Below are positions 34,616-44,385 of a DNA stretch of 64,000 nucleotides, one piece after another. The stretch's first letter is position 1. Each line of letters starts with the position of its first letter. The DNA is from Hyphomicrobium sp. CS1BSMeth3. GTDB taxonomy: Bacteria > Pseudomonadota > Alphaproteobacteria > Rhizobiales > Hyphomicrobiaceae. The DNA lies in contig NZ_FPEI01000005.1 in NCBI RefSeq assembly GCF_900117415.1, positions 1,178,001 to 1,242,000 on the forward strand. The letters run 5' to 3'. The position numbers and the translations under genes were made by a program. The notes below the pieces were generated by a model. That model saw only the letters and a program-made list of their open reading frames with translations, searched no databases and had not been told where the DNA came from.

Positions 34616-35662
34616 ATGGCCCGCTTTGAAAGCATCCTCGGAACAGTCGGCAATACGCCGGTTGTGCGCATCAATCGTCTCGCGCCCCCGGGCGTGAACC
34701 TCTACGTGAAAATCGAAGCCTTCAATCCGCTCGGTTCGGTGAAGGATCGTTTGGCGCTCGGTGTCATCGAGGCGGCAGAGAAATCCGGCGAGCTCAAACC
34801 CGGCCAGACTGTCATCGAGGCGACGAGCGGCAACACCGGCATCGGTCTCGCCATGGTGTGTGCGCAGAAGGGCTATCCGCTGGTCGTGACCATGGCGGAG
34901 CAGTTCAGTGTCGAGCGGCGCAAGCTCATGCGCTTCCTCGGCGCGAAGGTCGTGTTGACGCCGGCTGCGGGGCGCGCGGTCGCCATGGTCACCAAGGCCG
35001 TCGAGCTCGCCAAGACGCACGGCTGGTTCCTCACGCGTCAGTTCGAGAACGAGGCCAATGCCGACATGCACTCGCGCACCACGGCGCGCGAGATCGTCGA
35101 GGACTTCAAAGGCGACAAGCTCGACTACTGGGTGACCGGCTATGGCACCGGCGGCACGCTAAAGGGTGTCTCGCGCGTGCTCGCGAAAGAGATGCCGAAC
35201 ACGAAGGTCATCGTATGCGAGCCGGAAGATGCGTCGCTCCTGACGAGCGGCATCGTGCAGGAGCGCAATGCCGATGGTTCGGCGGCAGCGCCCCATCCCG
35301 CATTCAAGCCGCATCCCATGCAGGGATGGACGCCGGACTTCATTCCGAAGCTGACCAGCGATGTCGTCGACATGAAGGTGATCGACCGCATCATCCGCAT
35401 TCCGGGCGCTGAAGCGCTTCGCCTCAGCATGGAGCTCGCGCAGAAGGAAGGCATCTTTGTCGGCATCACGGCGGGCGCTACCTTCGCCGGCGCGCTGAAG
35501 ATCGCTGCAGAGGCGCCCAAGGGCACGACGATCCTGTGCATGCTGCCCGATACCGGCGAGCGCTATCTGAGCACGCCGCTGTTCGGCAATGTGCCGGCGG
35601 ACATGACGCCCGAGGAGGCGGAGATCTCCCGCTCGACGCCGAGCGCGCAGTTCCCGGCCTGA
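34616..35662 (+). CDS. cysK: Cysteine synthase family PLP enzyme (CysK-like)
   Basis: Makes cysteine from O-acetylserine and sulfide, or a close beta-replacement reaction, using PLP. Lys43 in EAFNPLGSVKDRLALG is the Schiff-base lysine; the substrate loop TSGNTG spans residues 70-75 and the phosphate cup GTGGT lies near 179-183. The 348 residues exceed the usual 305-325. The extra length includes the region around PHPAFKPHPMQGWTPDFIP, where CysK usually has a short GPHKIQGIG-type loop, and a C-terminal tail. AGGAG lies 6 nt before the ATG. The insertion leaves open a specialised member of the family. Confidence 0.9.
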   Translation: MARFESILGTVGNTPVVRINRLAPPGVNLYVKIEAFNPLGSVKDRLALGVIEAAEKSGELKPGQTVIEATSGNTGIGLAMVCAQKGYPLVVTMAEQFSVERRKLMRFLGAKVVLTPAAGRAVAMVTKAVELAKTHGWFLTRQFENEANADMHSRTTAREIVEDFKGDKLDYWVTGYGTGGTLKGVSRVLAKEMPNTKVIVCEPEDASLLTSGIVQERNADGSAAAPHPAFKPHPMQGWTPDFIPKLTSDVVDMKVIDRIIRIPGAEALRLSMELAQKEGIFVGITAGATFAGALKIAAEAPKGTTILCMLPDTGERYLSTPLFGNVPADMTPEEAEISRSTPSAQFPA

Positions 35663-35694
35663 GGACGACACGGCCCCGCGAGGGAGATGCGATC

Positions 35695-36513
35695 ATGATC
35701 GAGGATCCCCGCGGGCGCATCGACTACGAGGAAAGCGGCACCGGACCGACGGTGGTTCTGGTGCCTGGCTCATGCAGCACGGGTGCAGCCTGGCGGCCGA
35801 TGATGGCCGTATGGAACGGCTGCTTCCGCTGCGTGACGACGAGCCTGCTCGGCTATGGCGGCACGGCTGAGCGCCGCGACCCGAAGGCGCCAGCGATCGG
35901 GCCGGAGGCGGATGCGATCGAGGCGGTCGTGCAGAAGACTGGCGGCCCCGTTCATCTCATCGGACACTCGTTCGGCGGATCGGTGGCGCTGGTGACAACG
36001 CTGCGCAAGCGCGTCCCCGTCGCGAGCCTCAGTATAATCGAGGCGCCAGTCGCGCCCCTGTTGAGACATCTCGGCGAGGATGAGCTCTACGCGGGCTTTA
36101 ACCGGATGACGGATGTCTACTTCGCGGCTTTCGAGCGCGGCGAGCCGGAAGCCGTCGCCGAGATGATCGACTTCTACGGCGGCGGCGGTACGTTCGCTTC
36201 ATGGCCGCCGCGGCTCCGCGCCTACGCCATCGAGACGACGCACGTGAACATCCTCGACTGGTCGTGCGGCTATGCCTTTCCCGAATCCGCCGCGCAGCTT
36301 GCCGAGATCGACGTTCCGACGCTCATTCTTTGGGGTGGAGCCAGCCCACGGGCGGTGCAGCGCGCGAATGAGCTTCTGGCAGATCACGTTCCGGGCGCCG
36401 AGCGGATGACCATCGCTGGTGCCGCGCACTTCATGATCGCGACGCACGCCGTGGAGGTTGCGGAGGCCGTCGCGCAGCACGTGGCAAAAGCGGATCGGGC
36501 AGCCGCGGCCTAG
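35695..36513 (+). CDS. Alpha/beta hydrolase
   Basis: A 272-residue hydrolase-fold protein. The oxyanion region VVLVPGSCSTGAAW is near residues 20-33 and the nucleophile elbow HLIGHSFGGSVAL places Ser92 as catalytic residue. The late histidine is probably in MTIAGAAHFMIATH. No signal peptide is seen, so it is cytosolic. Lack of further signatures leaves esterase, lactonase or C-C hydrolase activity open. AGGGAG lies 8 nt before the ATG at 35695; it starts 32 bp after cysK and is likely co-transcribed with it. Confidence 0.9.
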   Translation: MIEDPRGRIDYEESGTGPTVVLVPGSCSTGAAWRPMMAVWNGCFRCVTTSLLGYGGTAERRDPKAPAIGPEADAIEAVVQKTGGPVHLIGHSFGGSVALVTTLRKRVPVASLSIIEAPVAPLLRHLGEDELYAGFNRMTDVYFAAFERGEPEAVAEMIDFYGGGGTFASWPPRLRAYAIETTHVNILDWSCGYAFPESAAQLAEIDVPTLILWGGASPRAVQRANELLADHVPGAERMTIAGAAHFMIATHAVEVAEAVAQHVAKADRAAAA

Positions 36514-36539
36514 CGCGGTGTGCGGCGAGCGCACTTGAC

Positions 36540-37907
36540 CTAGAGATGTCCGCGGTGTGCCGTGCCCGCAGCCCCGGCCATGAGCCCCTCGTCCTCGTAT
36601 CGCTCGAAAGAAAGCTGTCTGGCGAGCGTCGATGGCGCAGCGCCGGCAACCCAGCGGGCGCACATGTCGCCAGCCGCGCAGGCAGCCATGGTGCCGTAGC
36701 CCGATAGCGCCGTGATGAGGAAGACGCCGGGCGTCTTCGCAGGTCCGATGAGGGGCCAGTTCTCGCCGGTCATCGGGTAATACCCGCCATAGTGAATGCG
36801 TTCGCGCGGCATGGCCGCAATGTACGGTTTGAGGCGCGGATGCAGGCGACTGGCACCGCGCAGCACGATCTCTGGAAAATTCGGATCGAGCGGCGGTTCG
36901 AGCATCGGCGCACTCGGTGTGCTGTTGTACGCCCAGCCGAGCTTGATCCACGTGCCGCGCTCCCCGCCATCGGGCCGGCAGTGGATGTTGCCGGGCATGG
37001 GCTCCAGAAAGCGGGCGAGGTTTGGATCCGTCGCGAGGGCCTCGCGCTCCTCAGGCGTCCATTCAATGGACTGGCCGTCGAGATCGATAGAGAAGGGCAT
37101 CTGGCGCGAGATGGCGCCCTGCTGATCGGGGAAGGCGATCTTCTGCTGAAGGACATTGATGATCGGCAGGCTCTCGCCATGCAGGGCCGAGACGTGCGCA
37201 GCAAAGGGGCCGGCAGCGTTGATGATGACATCGGCGCGCACGATCTCGCGGGCGCCGTTCGCCTCGGTCTCGAGCGTGAAACGGCCGTCCGATCTGATTG
37301 CCGTGACGCGCGCCTGACGGAAGCGGCCGCCCGCGGCCCGTATTTCCTCGAGCATGTACTGACCGAGCTGCTGGCCGCTGATATCGCCAGCGCGGCGCAC
37401 ATGCAGGATCGTCGCGATGTCGGGATCGAAATACGGGAAGTGCCGGCGGATCAGCTCGCGATCGAGCAGGACATCGACGCCGCCCGGTGCTGCCTCCCAA
37501 TCGGCCGAGACCGGTGGCTCGTAACGCGCGTTCGCGCTCTCATGAATGCGGATGGTGCCCGCGGGTGCCGTGCCGTAACTTGCATCGAGCTGGCGGATCA
37601 GATCCTCAGGGCGAGGCCGGCGCGTCGCCAGGACATAGCCGCGCCGCGTCATATGAAAGCGATTGTTGGTCCGCCGCGCGATGTCCTCCATGAGACTGAT
37701 GCTGGTGTCGGTCAGCGCGGTCATGGTGGGATGCGGCCACCAGTTCCGGTAGTTCTCGCCTGATGCAGCAGACGTGAGCGCCATGGGCTGGCCCATGTCG
37801 AGGATCAGGAGCCGAGTTCTCTTGTGCTCCGTTGCGAGGTAGTAGGCCGCGGCAATGCCGGCGATGCCCGCCCCGATGATCGCGACATCCACGTCGTATG
37901 ATTGCAT
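36540..37907 (-). CDS. FAD-dependent oxidoreductase, D-amino-acid oxidase/DadA-like
   Basis: A 455-residue flavoprotein. The dinucleotide-binding motif GAGIAGIAAAYYLA is at residues 12-25 and a second FAD contact GDISGQQLGQYMLEEIRAAGG lies mid-protein. The C-terminal FAD region is YPMTGENWPLIGPAKTPGVFLITALSGYGTMAA. This is the DAO family that oxidises amine groups of amino acids, sarcosine or glycine-like compounds. No membrane anchor is seen. It converges on the alpha/beta hydrolase gene and is divergent from the luciferase-like monooxygenase gene; the substrate is unknown. Confidence 0.9.
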   Translation of the reverse strand: MQSYDVDVAIIGAGIAGIAAAYYLATEHKRTRLLILDMGQPMALTSAASGENYRNWWPHPTMTALTDTSISLMEDIARRTNNRFHMTRRGYVLATRRPRPEDLIRQLDASYGTAPAGTIRIHESANARYEPPVSADWEAAPGGVDVLLDRELIRRHFPYFDPDIATILHVRRAGDISGQQLGQYMLEEIRAAGGRFRQARVTAIRSDGRFTLETEANGAREIVRADVIINAAGPFAAHVSALHGESLPIINVLQQKIAFPDQQGAISRQMPFSIDLDGQSIEWTPEEREALATDPNLARFLEPMPGNIHCRPDGGERGTWIKLGWAYNSTPSAPMLEPPLDPNFPEIVLRGASRLHPRLKPYIAAMPRERIHYGGYYPMTGENWPLIGPAKTPGVFLITALSGYGTMAACAAGDMCARWVAGAAPSTLARQLSFERYEDEGLMAGAAGTAHRGHL

Positions 37908-38072
37908 GCGCGTCGCCCCCTCGAATTGCGATCGGTACCTTTCCGGCCTGATGGAGCGGCATGGCAGCTAGGTTCCGCCGCTTCTGGAAGCCTACACGGG
38001 ATGGTGGCACTGTGCATGGATATCGGCGAGAGACGTCTCGAGAACAGCAAGAACGAAGCGAGGAGCGACCAT

Positions 38073-39149
38073 ATGGAATTTGGGATCCTGTTCACCTCCC
38101 ATCCCCACAGGGACCGCGAGCCCTATCCTCATCAGGCCGTCCACGCCCGCGTGACCGACGAGATCGTCACCGCTGACCGCCTCGGCTTCGACTACGCGTG
38201 GCTCGCCGAGCATCACTTCTCGACCGAATACGGCATCATGCCTGATGTCTGGGTCTATGCCGCGCACCTCGCAGCGCTCACGAAGCGTATCCGCCTCGGC
38301 ATGGCCGTGGTCACGCTGCCGCTCGCGAACCCCGTGCGCGTCGTCGAGAACGCGAACTTCGTCGATATCCTGAGCGGCGGTCGCGTCGCTCTCGGCCTCG
38401 GCTCCGGCTATCGCAAGTACGAGTTCGACGGCTTCGGGCTCGACTTCGAAGTGCGCCGCGATATGCAGGACGAGGCGCTGGCCCTGATGGTGGACCTCTT
38501 CCGCACCGGCAAGACCAGCCGCAGGGGCAAGTACTTTACGGCCATCGTCGATGGCGACTACGAGCTGTTGCCGCAGCCCCTGCAGAAGCCCTATCCGCCG
38601 CTTTTTCTCGCCGGCGGAACGGACCGTTCGATCGGGGCCGCGGGCAAGCTTGGCTTCGGTCTCATGCTCTCGACGCTCACGCCGTTCGACACTCTGGCCA
38701 AGCAAACGGCGCACTACCGCGCCAACCTCGCCGAGGCGAGCGCAGATGCCCGGGCCAATCCCGCTTTTGGCCAGATCGATATCGCGCGCTGGGTCTATGT
38801 CGCCGAGAGCGATGCGCAGGCCAAGAAGGATAGCGAGGAAGGACTGCTCCGCCACCTCAGGCACTTCTCAGGCGGTCATCAGTCCGGCTATCTCGGGCAG
38901 GTCTCGCAGGGCAAGGACTCGATTTCCGATGCCCTCGACTATGATGCGCTCGCTCGCTCGACGATCATTCACGGCTCGCCGAAGACGGTCATTGCGCGCA
39001 TCGAGGAGCTCAAGGCGAAGACGGGTCTCACCTCGCTCATGCTGCACTATCCGCCCTGGTATGGAAGCGAGAAGGCCAAGACGTCGCTGGAGCTCTTCGC
39101 GCACGAGGTGATCCCGCGGCTGCGCCCACCCGCCAAGGCGGCAGAATAG
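38073..39149 (+). CDS. LLM class flavin-dependent oxidoreductase (luciferase-like)
   Basis: A 358-residue TIM-barrel monooxygenase of the bacterial luciferase family, which uses FMNH2 from a separate reductase to oxidise alkanes, aldehydes, sulfonates or amines. It opens MEFGILFTSHPHRDREPYPH, then has GFDYAWLAEHHFSTEYGIMPD, the FMN-contact segment LSGGRVALGLGSGYRKYEF and PPLFLAGGTDRSIGAAGKLG. The chosen ATG has AGGAG 7 nt upstream. It is divergent from the D-amino-acid-oxidase-like gene with about 165 bp between, possibly a shared promoter region. Confidence 0.92.
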   Translation: MEFGILFTSHPHRDREPYPHQAVHARVTDEIVTADRLGFDYAWLAEHHFSTEYGIMPDVWVYAAHLAALTKRIRLGMAVVTLPLANPVRVVENANFVDILSGGRVALGLGSGYRKYEFDGFGLDFEVRRDMQDEALALMVDLFRTGKTSRRGKYFTAIVDGDYELLPQPLQKPYPPLFLAGGTDRSIGAAGKLGFGLMLSTLTPFDTLAKQTAHYRANLAEASADARANPAFGQIDIARWVYVAESDAQAKKDSEEGLLRHLRHFSGGHQSGYLGQVSQGKDSISDALDYDALARSTIIHGSPKTVIARIEELKAKTGLTSLMLHYPPWYGSEKAKTSLELFAHEVIPRLRPPAKAAE

Positions 39150-39202
39150 GCGCAGCAGTATCCGTGTGCGATCAGAGAGGGCGTGGGATGATCTCGCGCC
39201 CT

Positions 39203-42200
39203 CTAAGCGTTCGTGCTCTCGCCTTCCACCGGTGGCGTGTCGGCAACCGCATCCTGCATCTCGCGGCGGCTGAACAGGCGCATCACGAACACGTAGAACA
39301 CCGGCACGAAGAAGATCGCGAGGACCGTCGCCGTGATCATGCCGCCGAGGACGCCCGTGCCGATCGCGTTCTGGCTCGCCGCGCTCGCGCCGACGGCACG
39401 CGCCAGCGGAACCACGCCGAGCGTGAAGGCAAGCGACGTCATGAGGATCGGTCGGAAGCGCAGATGCGCCGCCTCGATCGTGGCATCGAGCACGGACTTG
39501 CCTTCGGCGTGCAGATCCTTGGCAAACTCGACGATGAGGATGGCATTCTTCGCCGAGAGGCCGATGATCGTGATCAGGCCGACCATGAAGTAGACGTCGT
39601 TCGGCATGCCGCGGAGCGTGACGGCCAGCACCGAGCCGATGACGCCCAGCGGGACGACGAGCATGACCGCGAGAGGGATCGACCAGCTCTCATAGAGCGC
39701 CGCCAGCAGCAGGAAGACGAACAGGATGCTGAGCCCGATCAGGTAGGGCGCCTGCGATCCGGACTGGATTTCCTGTAGCGACTGGCCTGTCCACTCGTAG
39801 CCGAAGCCGGCGGGCAGCGTCGCCGCGAGCCGCTGCATCTCAGCGATCGCGTCGCCGGATGAGTAGCCGGGGCCGGCTTGTCCGCCAATGCGAACGGAAG
39901 GATAGCCGTTGTAGCCGACGACCTGCGCGGGCCCCTTTGCCCACTCGACGCGCGAGAAGGCGGAGAGCGGCACCATGCCGCCGGCCGCATTGCGGACGTT
40001 CAACTTGAGGAGATCCGGCGTCTGCAAGCGCTGTCCCGCCTCGGCCTGAACGGTCACGCGCTGCATGCGGCCCGCATTGGGGAAGTCGTTCACGTAGCTC
40101 GAGCCGAGATTGGCGCTGATCGTCGAATTGATGTCCGCGAACGTGACGCCGAAGGTGTTCGCCTTCTCGCGGTCGATGATGAGCGTGACCTGCGCAGCAT
40201 CGGGAAGGCCTTCAACGCGCACGCCGGCGAGCTTCGGGTTCTTCGATGCCGCAGCCATGAGCTGATCGCGCGCGGCAGCAAGTTGTGCCTGCCCAAGACC
40301 GCCGCGGTCCTGCAGACGGAACGAGAAGCCGCTCGTCGTGCCAAGACCCTGGATGGGCGGCGGCGACAGCGCGAACGACAGCGCGTCGCGGATCTGCATG
40401 AGCTTGCCGTTGACGCGATTGGCGATCGCCTGGGCCGAGTCCTCCGGGCCGCGCTCGCTCCAGTCCTTGAGCGGCACGAACGCCAGCGCCGCGTTCTGCC
40501 CGGCGCCGGAGAAGCTGAAGCCGGAGATGGCAAACACGCGACTGACGCCCTTCTCCGCAAGGAAGGCATCCTCGATCTGGCGGATGACGTCGAGCGTGCG
40601 GTTGGCGCTGGCTTCCGGCGGCGCCTGGATATCCACGATCAGGTAGCCTTGATCTTCGTTCGGTAGAAATGCCGTAGGCAGCCGGACGTATGCCCATCCG
40701 AGACCGACGAGCAGCGCAAGATAGATGACCATGAAGCGCGCGGGCCGGCGTACGATATGGCCGACGGCGCCGCTGTAACGCTTCGACGTCCGCGAAAAGC
40801 CGCGATTGAACCAGCCGAAGAAACCGCCTTTCTCATGATGTCCCTGAGGAATGGGCTTGAGAAAGGTGGCGCAGAGCGCCGGTGTGAGCGACAGCGCCAG
40901 AAAGCCCGAGAATAGGATCGAGACGACCATCGTCAGGCTGAACTGCTGGTAGATGATGCCGACCGCGCCCGGAAAGAACGCCATCGGCACGAAGACGGCC
41001 GTGAGCACCAGCGTGATGCCGATGATCGCACCCGTGATCTGCCCCATGGCCTTGCGTGTCGCCTCGCGCGGCGACAGGCCCTCCTCGGCCATTATTCGCT
41101 CGACGTTCTCGATGACGACGATGGCGTCGTCGACCAGGATTCCGATGGCGAGCACCATGGCGAACATCGTCAGTACGTTGATCGAGAAGCCCGCGGCAAA
41201 GAGCAATGCACAGGTCCCGAGCAGCGCGATCGGCACGACGATCGTTGGGATGATCGTGTAGCGGAAGCTCTGCAGGAACAGGAACATCACGAGGAAGACG
41301 AGCACCATCGCTTCCGCGAGCGTGTGCAGCACCTTCTCGATCGACACCTTCACGAACGGCGATGTGTCGTAGGGGATGCTGTACTCGATGCCGGGCGGGA
41401 AGAAGCGAGCGAGCTCGTTCATCTTCGCCTGGATCGCGTTGGAGGTCGCGAGGGCGTTGCCGGTCGCCGAGAGCTGAACGCCGATGGCGGCTGTGGGCTG
41501 GCGATTGAGACGCGTGGAGAAGGCATAGCTTTCGCCACCGATCTCGATCCTGGCGACATCGCGCAGGCGAACGGACGAGCCGTCTGGATTGGCGCGCAGC
41601 ACGATCGCGCCGAACTCATTCGTCGAGGTGAGCTGGCCCTGAACGAGAACCGTGGCGGAGATCTGCTGTGTGATCGGATTGGGCTGGGCGCCGATGGCGC
41701 CAGCGGCTACCTGCGCATTCTGGGCTCGGATCGCGGCCAGGATGTCGTTGGCCGTGAGGCGCAACCCGAGCATCTTGTCCGGATCCATCCAGATGCGCAT
41801 GGAGCGCTGCGTGGCGAAGAGCGTCGCGCTGCCCACGCCGGAGATGCGTCGGATCTCGCCCATGACGTTGCGATTCAGATAGTCGCCGAGGCCGACGGCA
41901 TCGAGGTTCCCATCAGTCGACCTGAGCGCAATGACGAGGAGGAAGCCGGTGCCGGCTTGCTCGACGCGCATTCCCTGCTGCACGACGGCCTGCGGCAGGC
42001 GCGGCTCGACGCGGCGAATGCGGTTCTGCACCTCGACCAGCGCTTCGCCGATGCGCGTGCCCGGCGTGAACGTCACCGTGAGCTGGATGCGGCCGGAGTT
42101 GTCAGAGGTCGATTCGAAATAGAGGAGCCCTGGAACGCCGTTGAGCTCTTCCTCGATCGGTCGTGTCACGCTCTGATACATGTCCTCGGGCGAAGCACCC

Positions 42201-42349
42201 GGGAAGGTCGTCTGCACCGAAATCTGCGGCGGGGCCACGTTCGGATACTGTGCGACCGGCAACAGCGGAATGGCGATCGCGCCGGCGATCATGATGAAGA
42301 TCGCGACGACCCAGGCGAAGATGGGCCGCTGGATGAAAAAACTCGGCAT
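39203..42349 (-). CDS. RND multidrug efflux permease (AcrB/MexB type), second pump
   Basis: Complete 1,048-residue HAE1 family pump. It starts MPSFFIQRPIFAWVVAIFIM, has the porter-domain opening YPNVAPPQISVQTTFPGAS, the TM4 relay motif AIGILVDDAIVVIENVERIM (two Asp near 407) and the late FMVGLITIIGLSAKNAILIVEFA segment in TM11. The ATG at 42349 agrees with the family start; an in-frame extension to 42436 is not supported. It is the third gene of a leftward operon after a TetR regulator and an adaptor. No outer-membrane channel gene follows; the next gene is in the opposite orientation. Confidence 0.97.
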   Translation of the reverse strand: MPSFFIQRPIFAWVVAIFIMIAGAIAIPLLPVAQYPNVAPPQISVQTTFPGASPEDMYQSVTRPIEEELNGVPGLLYFESTSDNSGRIQLTVTFTPGTRIGEALVEVQNRIRRVEPRLPQAVVQQGMRVEQAGTGFLLVIALRSTDGNLDAVGLGDYLNRNVMGEIRRISGVGSATLFATQRSMRIWMDPDKMLGLRLTANDILAAIRAQNAQVAAGAIGAQPNPITQQISATVLVQGQLTSTNEFGAIVLRANPDGSSVRLRDVARIEIGGESYAFSTRLNRQPTAAIGVQLSATGNALATSNAIQAKMNELARFFPPGIEYSIPYDTSPFVKVSIEKVLHTLAEAMVLVFLVMFLFLQSFRYTIIPTIVVPIALLGTCALLFAAGFSINVLTMFAMVLAIGILVDDAIVVIENVERIMAEEGLSPREATRKAMGQITGAIIGITLVLTAVFVPMAFFPGAVGIIYQQFSLTMVVSILFSGFLALSLTPALCATFLKPIPQGHHEKGGFFGWFNRGFSRTSKRYSGAVGHIVRRPARFMVIYLALLVGLGWAYVRLPTAFLPNEDQGYLIVDIQAPPEASANRTLDVIRQIEDAFLAEKGVSRVFAISGFSFSGAGQNAALAFVPLKDWSERGPEDSAQAIANRVNGKLMQIRDALSFALSPPPIQGLGTTSGFSFRLQDRGGLGQAQLAAARDQLMAAASKNPKLAGVRVEGLPDAAQVTLIIDREKANTFGVTFADINSTISANLGSSYVNDFPNAGRMQRVTVQAEAGQRLQTPDLLKLNVRNAAGGMVPLSAFSRVEWAKGPAQVVGYNGYPSVRIGGQAGPGYSSGDAIAEMQRLAATLPAGFGYEWTGQSLQEIQSGSQAPYLIGLSILFVFLLLAALYESWSIPLAVMLVVPLGVIGSVLAVTLRGMPNDVYFMVGLITIIGLSAKNAILIVEFAKDLHAEGKSVLDATIEAAHLRFRPILMTSLAFTLGVVPLARAVGASAASQNAIGTGVLGGMITATVLAIFFVPVFYVFVMRLFSRREMQDAVADTPPVEGESTNA

Positions 42350-42390
42350 GGTTCTGGACTTCTCGCTCGCTGAGGGCGTTGCGGTCGCGT

Positions 42391-43566
42391 CTACTTCTTG
42401 GGTGTGCTGCCGCCGTTGTTCGACGCGGCTTTCCACGGCTGGGGAGCGACCGGTGCGCCAGGGCGTAGTTTCTGGAAGCCCTCGGCCACCACCTGATCAC
42501 CCGGCTGAAGGCCGCTCTCGATGACCCAGCGGTTGCCGAGGATGCGCCCTGTCAGGACGACGCGCAGCTCGGCTGTCTTGCCGTCTTTTACGACGTAGAC
42601 CTGCGAGCGACCGCCGGCATCACGCTGCACGGCCTGCTGGGGGACGACGATGACATTGCGCTGGATGCCCTGCTGGATGAGGACACGCACATACATACCG
42701 GGCAGGAGATCGCCTTCCGGGTTCGGGAACTCACCGCGCAACGTGACCTGACCGGTCAGGGCGTCGACGGCGGCTTCGGAGAAGAGCAGTCGGCCCGAGT
42801 GCTGGTACGGCGTGCCGTCGTCCAGCAGAAGCCGAACGGGAGCTTCGCCCGCCTTGTTGCTCCCCAGCTCGCCGGCTTTCAGGGCGCGGCGCAGGTGGAG
42901 AAGCTCGTTGGCCGATTGCGTGAAGTCGGCATAGACGGGATCGAGTTGCAGGATGGTCGCCAGAATATCCGCAGCGCCAGTCCCGACGAGCGCGCCTTCG
43001 GTGATGAGCGCGCGACCAATGCGGCCGCTGATCGGCGCGCGCACCTCGGTGTACTGCAGGTTCAGCTCGGCAGCGGCGAGGCCAGCCTGGGCCGCTGCGA
43101 CGTCGGCGTCGGCCGTCGCCAACGCCGCGACAGCCGTCTCGTACTGCTGGGCACTGGCGATATCGCGCTCGCGCAGCGCTGTTTGGCGGTCGGACTGCTG
43201 GCGAGCCTGCAGGCGTGCGGCCTCGGCCCGCTTGAGCGTGGCGCGCGCGCTGTCGACCTGAACTTTGAACTGCGCGGGATCGATGCGGTAGAGGACATCG
43301 CCTTGCTTGACGAGGCTGCCTTGCTCGAACACGCGTTCGATGACGATCCCCGACACCCGCGGACGGACCTCCGCGATGCGCGTCGGCGCGATGCGCCCGG
43401 GCAGCTCGTTGGTGATCGGCACGTCCTCGGGCGCGACCGTGATCACGCTGACCGGGACCGGCATGTTCGGGGGCATTTGTGCCGCAGCGGGCAAGGGGGC
43501 GGCGGCGCTTGCGAGCAACGCTGCCGCGCCCAATACAGCGCCCGTCTTCCTGAAGTTCATGACCAT
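42391..43566 (-). CDS. RND efflux periplasmic adaptor (AcrA/MexA type)
   Basis: A 391-residue membrane fusion protein. A cleavable signal (MNFRKTGAVLGAAALLASAA to about residue 30, no lipobox Cys) is followed by the first barrel/lipoyl half (GRIAPTRIAEVRPRVSGIVIERVFEQG). Then come a long helical hairpin rich in Ala, Arg and Gln (about 100-170), the second lipoyl half (TEVRAPISGRIGRALITEGALVG) and the barrel domains ending VAEGFQKLRPGAPVAP. The first of two near ATGs (43566) has AGGAA 7 nt upstream and is chosen. The permease gene follows after 41 bp. Confidence 0.95.
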   Translation of the reverse strand: MVMNFRKTGAVLGAAALLASAAAPLPAAAQMPPNMPVPVSVITVAPEDVPITNELPGRIAPTRIAEVRPRVSGIVIERVFEQGSLVKQGDVLYRIDPAQFKVQVDSARATLKRAEAARLQARQQSDRQTALRERDIASAQQYETAVAALATADADVAAAQAGLAAAELNLQYTEVRAPISGRIGRALITEGALVGTGAADILATILQLDPVYADFTQSANELLHLRRALKAGELGSNKAGEAPVRLLLDDGTPYQHSGRLLFSEAAVDALTGQVTLRGEFPNPEGDLLPGMYVRVLIQQGIQRNVIVVPQQAVQRDAGGRSQVYVVKDGKTAELRVVLTGRILGNRWVIESGLQPGDQVVAEGFQKLRPGAPVAPQPWKAASNNGGSTPKK

Positions 43567-43624
43567 GGAGTATTTCCTGAATTGGTGAGTACTGCAGCGC
43601 TGCGGTCGTCGGTATGCACCAGCC

Positions 43625-44215
43625 TTACAGCGCCAGATCCTGCATCTCGTTCGGCGTCTCGGGGCGTAGGAGCGCACGGATATCCTCGAGTATCCGAGCG
43701 CGCTCCCCTGGCGGCCATTCGTACAGTCCGAAGGATTCGATGAGTTTCAGCCCCTCGACAGCCAAAAACGCCACGGTGCCCCGGCGCGGGTAGGTGGAGC
43801 TCGCCTGGATGGCCTCGATGAAGCTGCCGATGCTCTCTTGAATTGCGCACCGTAGATCATTGTGCTGATTGAGTGCGACGGCAAGGTCTAAAGCGACGTT
43901 CCTATGGAAAGCCGTCTCGTCGCTCTCGGCAGCCGCGATCAATCCCAGTATCGCGGCATTCGGTTTGTCGCCTTCCTTCTCGATGAACGCGTGGAGACGC
44001 GCGACCTCGGCGGCGGAGAGGTGCTCGATCACGGCCTTTATGAGGGCCTGCTTGGTCTTGTAGTCGTAGAGGACGCTCGCCTTGCTGATCCCGGCCTCGG
44101 CGGCAACGGCATCCAGCGTCAGCCGCGTGGCGCCGTCGCGGGCGACGACCCTCTGGGCAGCCTCGAGCATTGCAGTGCGATCAATCGTTCGGGTACGCGC
44201 CATAGGTCGCCCCAT
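43625..44215 (-). CDS. TetR/AcrR family repressor of the second RND pump
   Basis: A 196-residue regulator with the HTH LTLDAVAAEAGISKASVLYDYKTKQALI at about residues 33-60 and a helical ligand domain. Two in-frame ATGs (44215 and 44203) are both plausible and neither has a strong ribosome site. It is the first gene of the tetR-adaptor-permease operon; the adaptor starts 58 bp after its stop. A CCGACCGGACGG palindrome lies directly upstream, consistent with autorepression and joint repression of the pump, as is usual for this family. Confidence 0.93.
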   Translation of the reverse strand: MGRPMARTRTIDRTAMLEAAQRVVARDGATRLTLDAVAAEAGISKASVLYDYKTKQALIKAVIEHLSAAEVARLHAFIEKEGDKPNAAILGLIAAAESDETAFHRNVALDLAVALNQHNDLRCAIQESIGSFIEAIQASSTYPRRGTVAFLAVEGLKLIESFGLYEWPPGERARILEDIRALLRPETPNEMQDLAL

Positions 44216-44221
44216 TTATTT

Positions 44222-44233
44222 CCGACCGGACGG
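44222..44233. promoter_or_regulatory. Putative TetR operator CCGACCGGACGG
   Basis: An imperfect palindrome around a central CCGG with arms CCG and CGG, flanked on both sides by TTATTT-type AT-rich DNA, 6 bp upstream of the tetR start. Its position would block the tetR-adaptor-permease promoter. Confidence 0.5.
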
Positions 44234-44385
44234 TTATTTATGGGGGAGTTGTTCGACCGTCAAGACACTTTTCGATGAGCCCCGCCCGATTTGAGGAAAG
44301 GTTTTAAGGCGTTCTTGTGGCGTAATCCATTGAATTAGAATGATAATAATCTAATCTGCAAGCCATCCTGTCCGGTCGCAACGGC

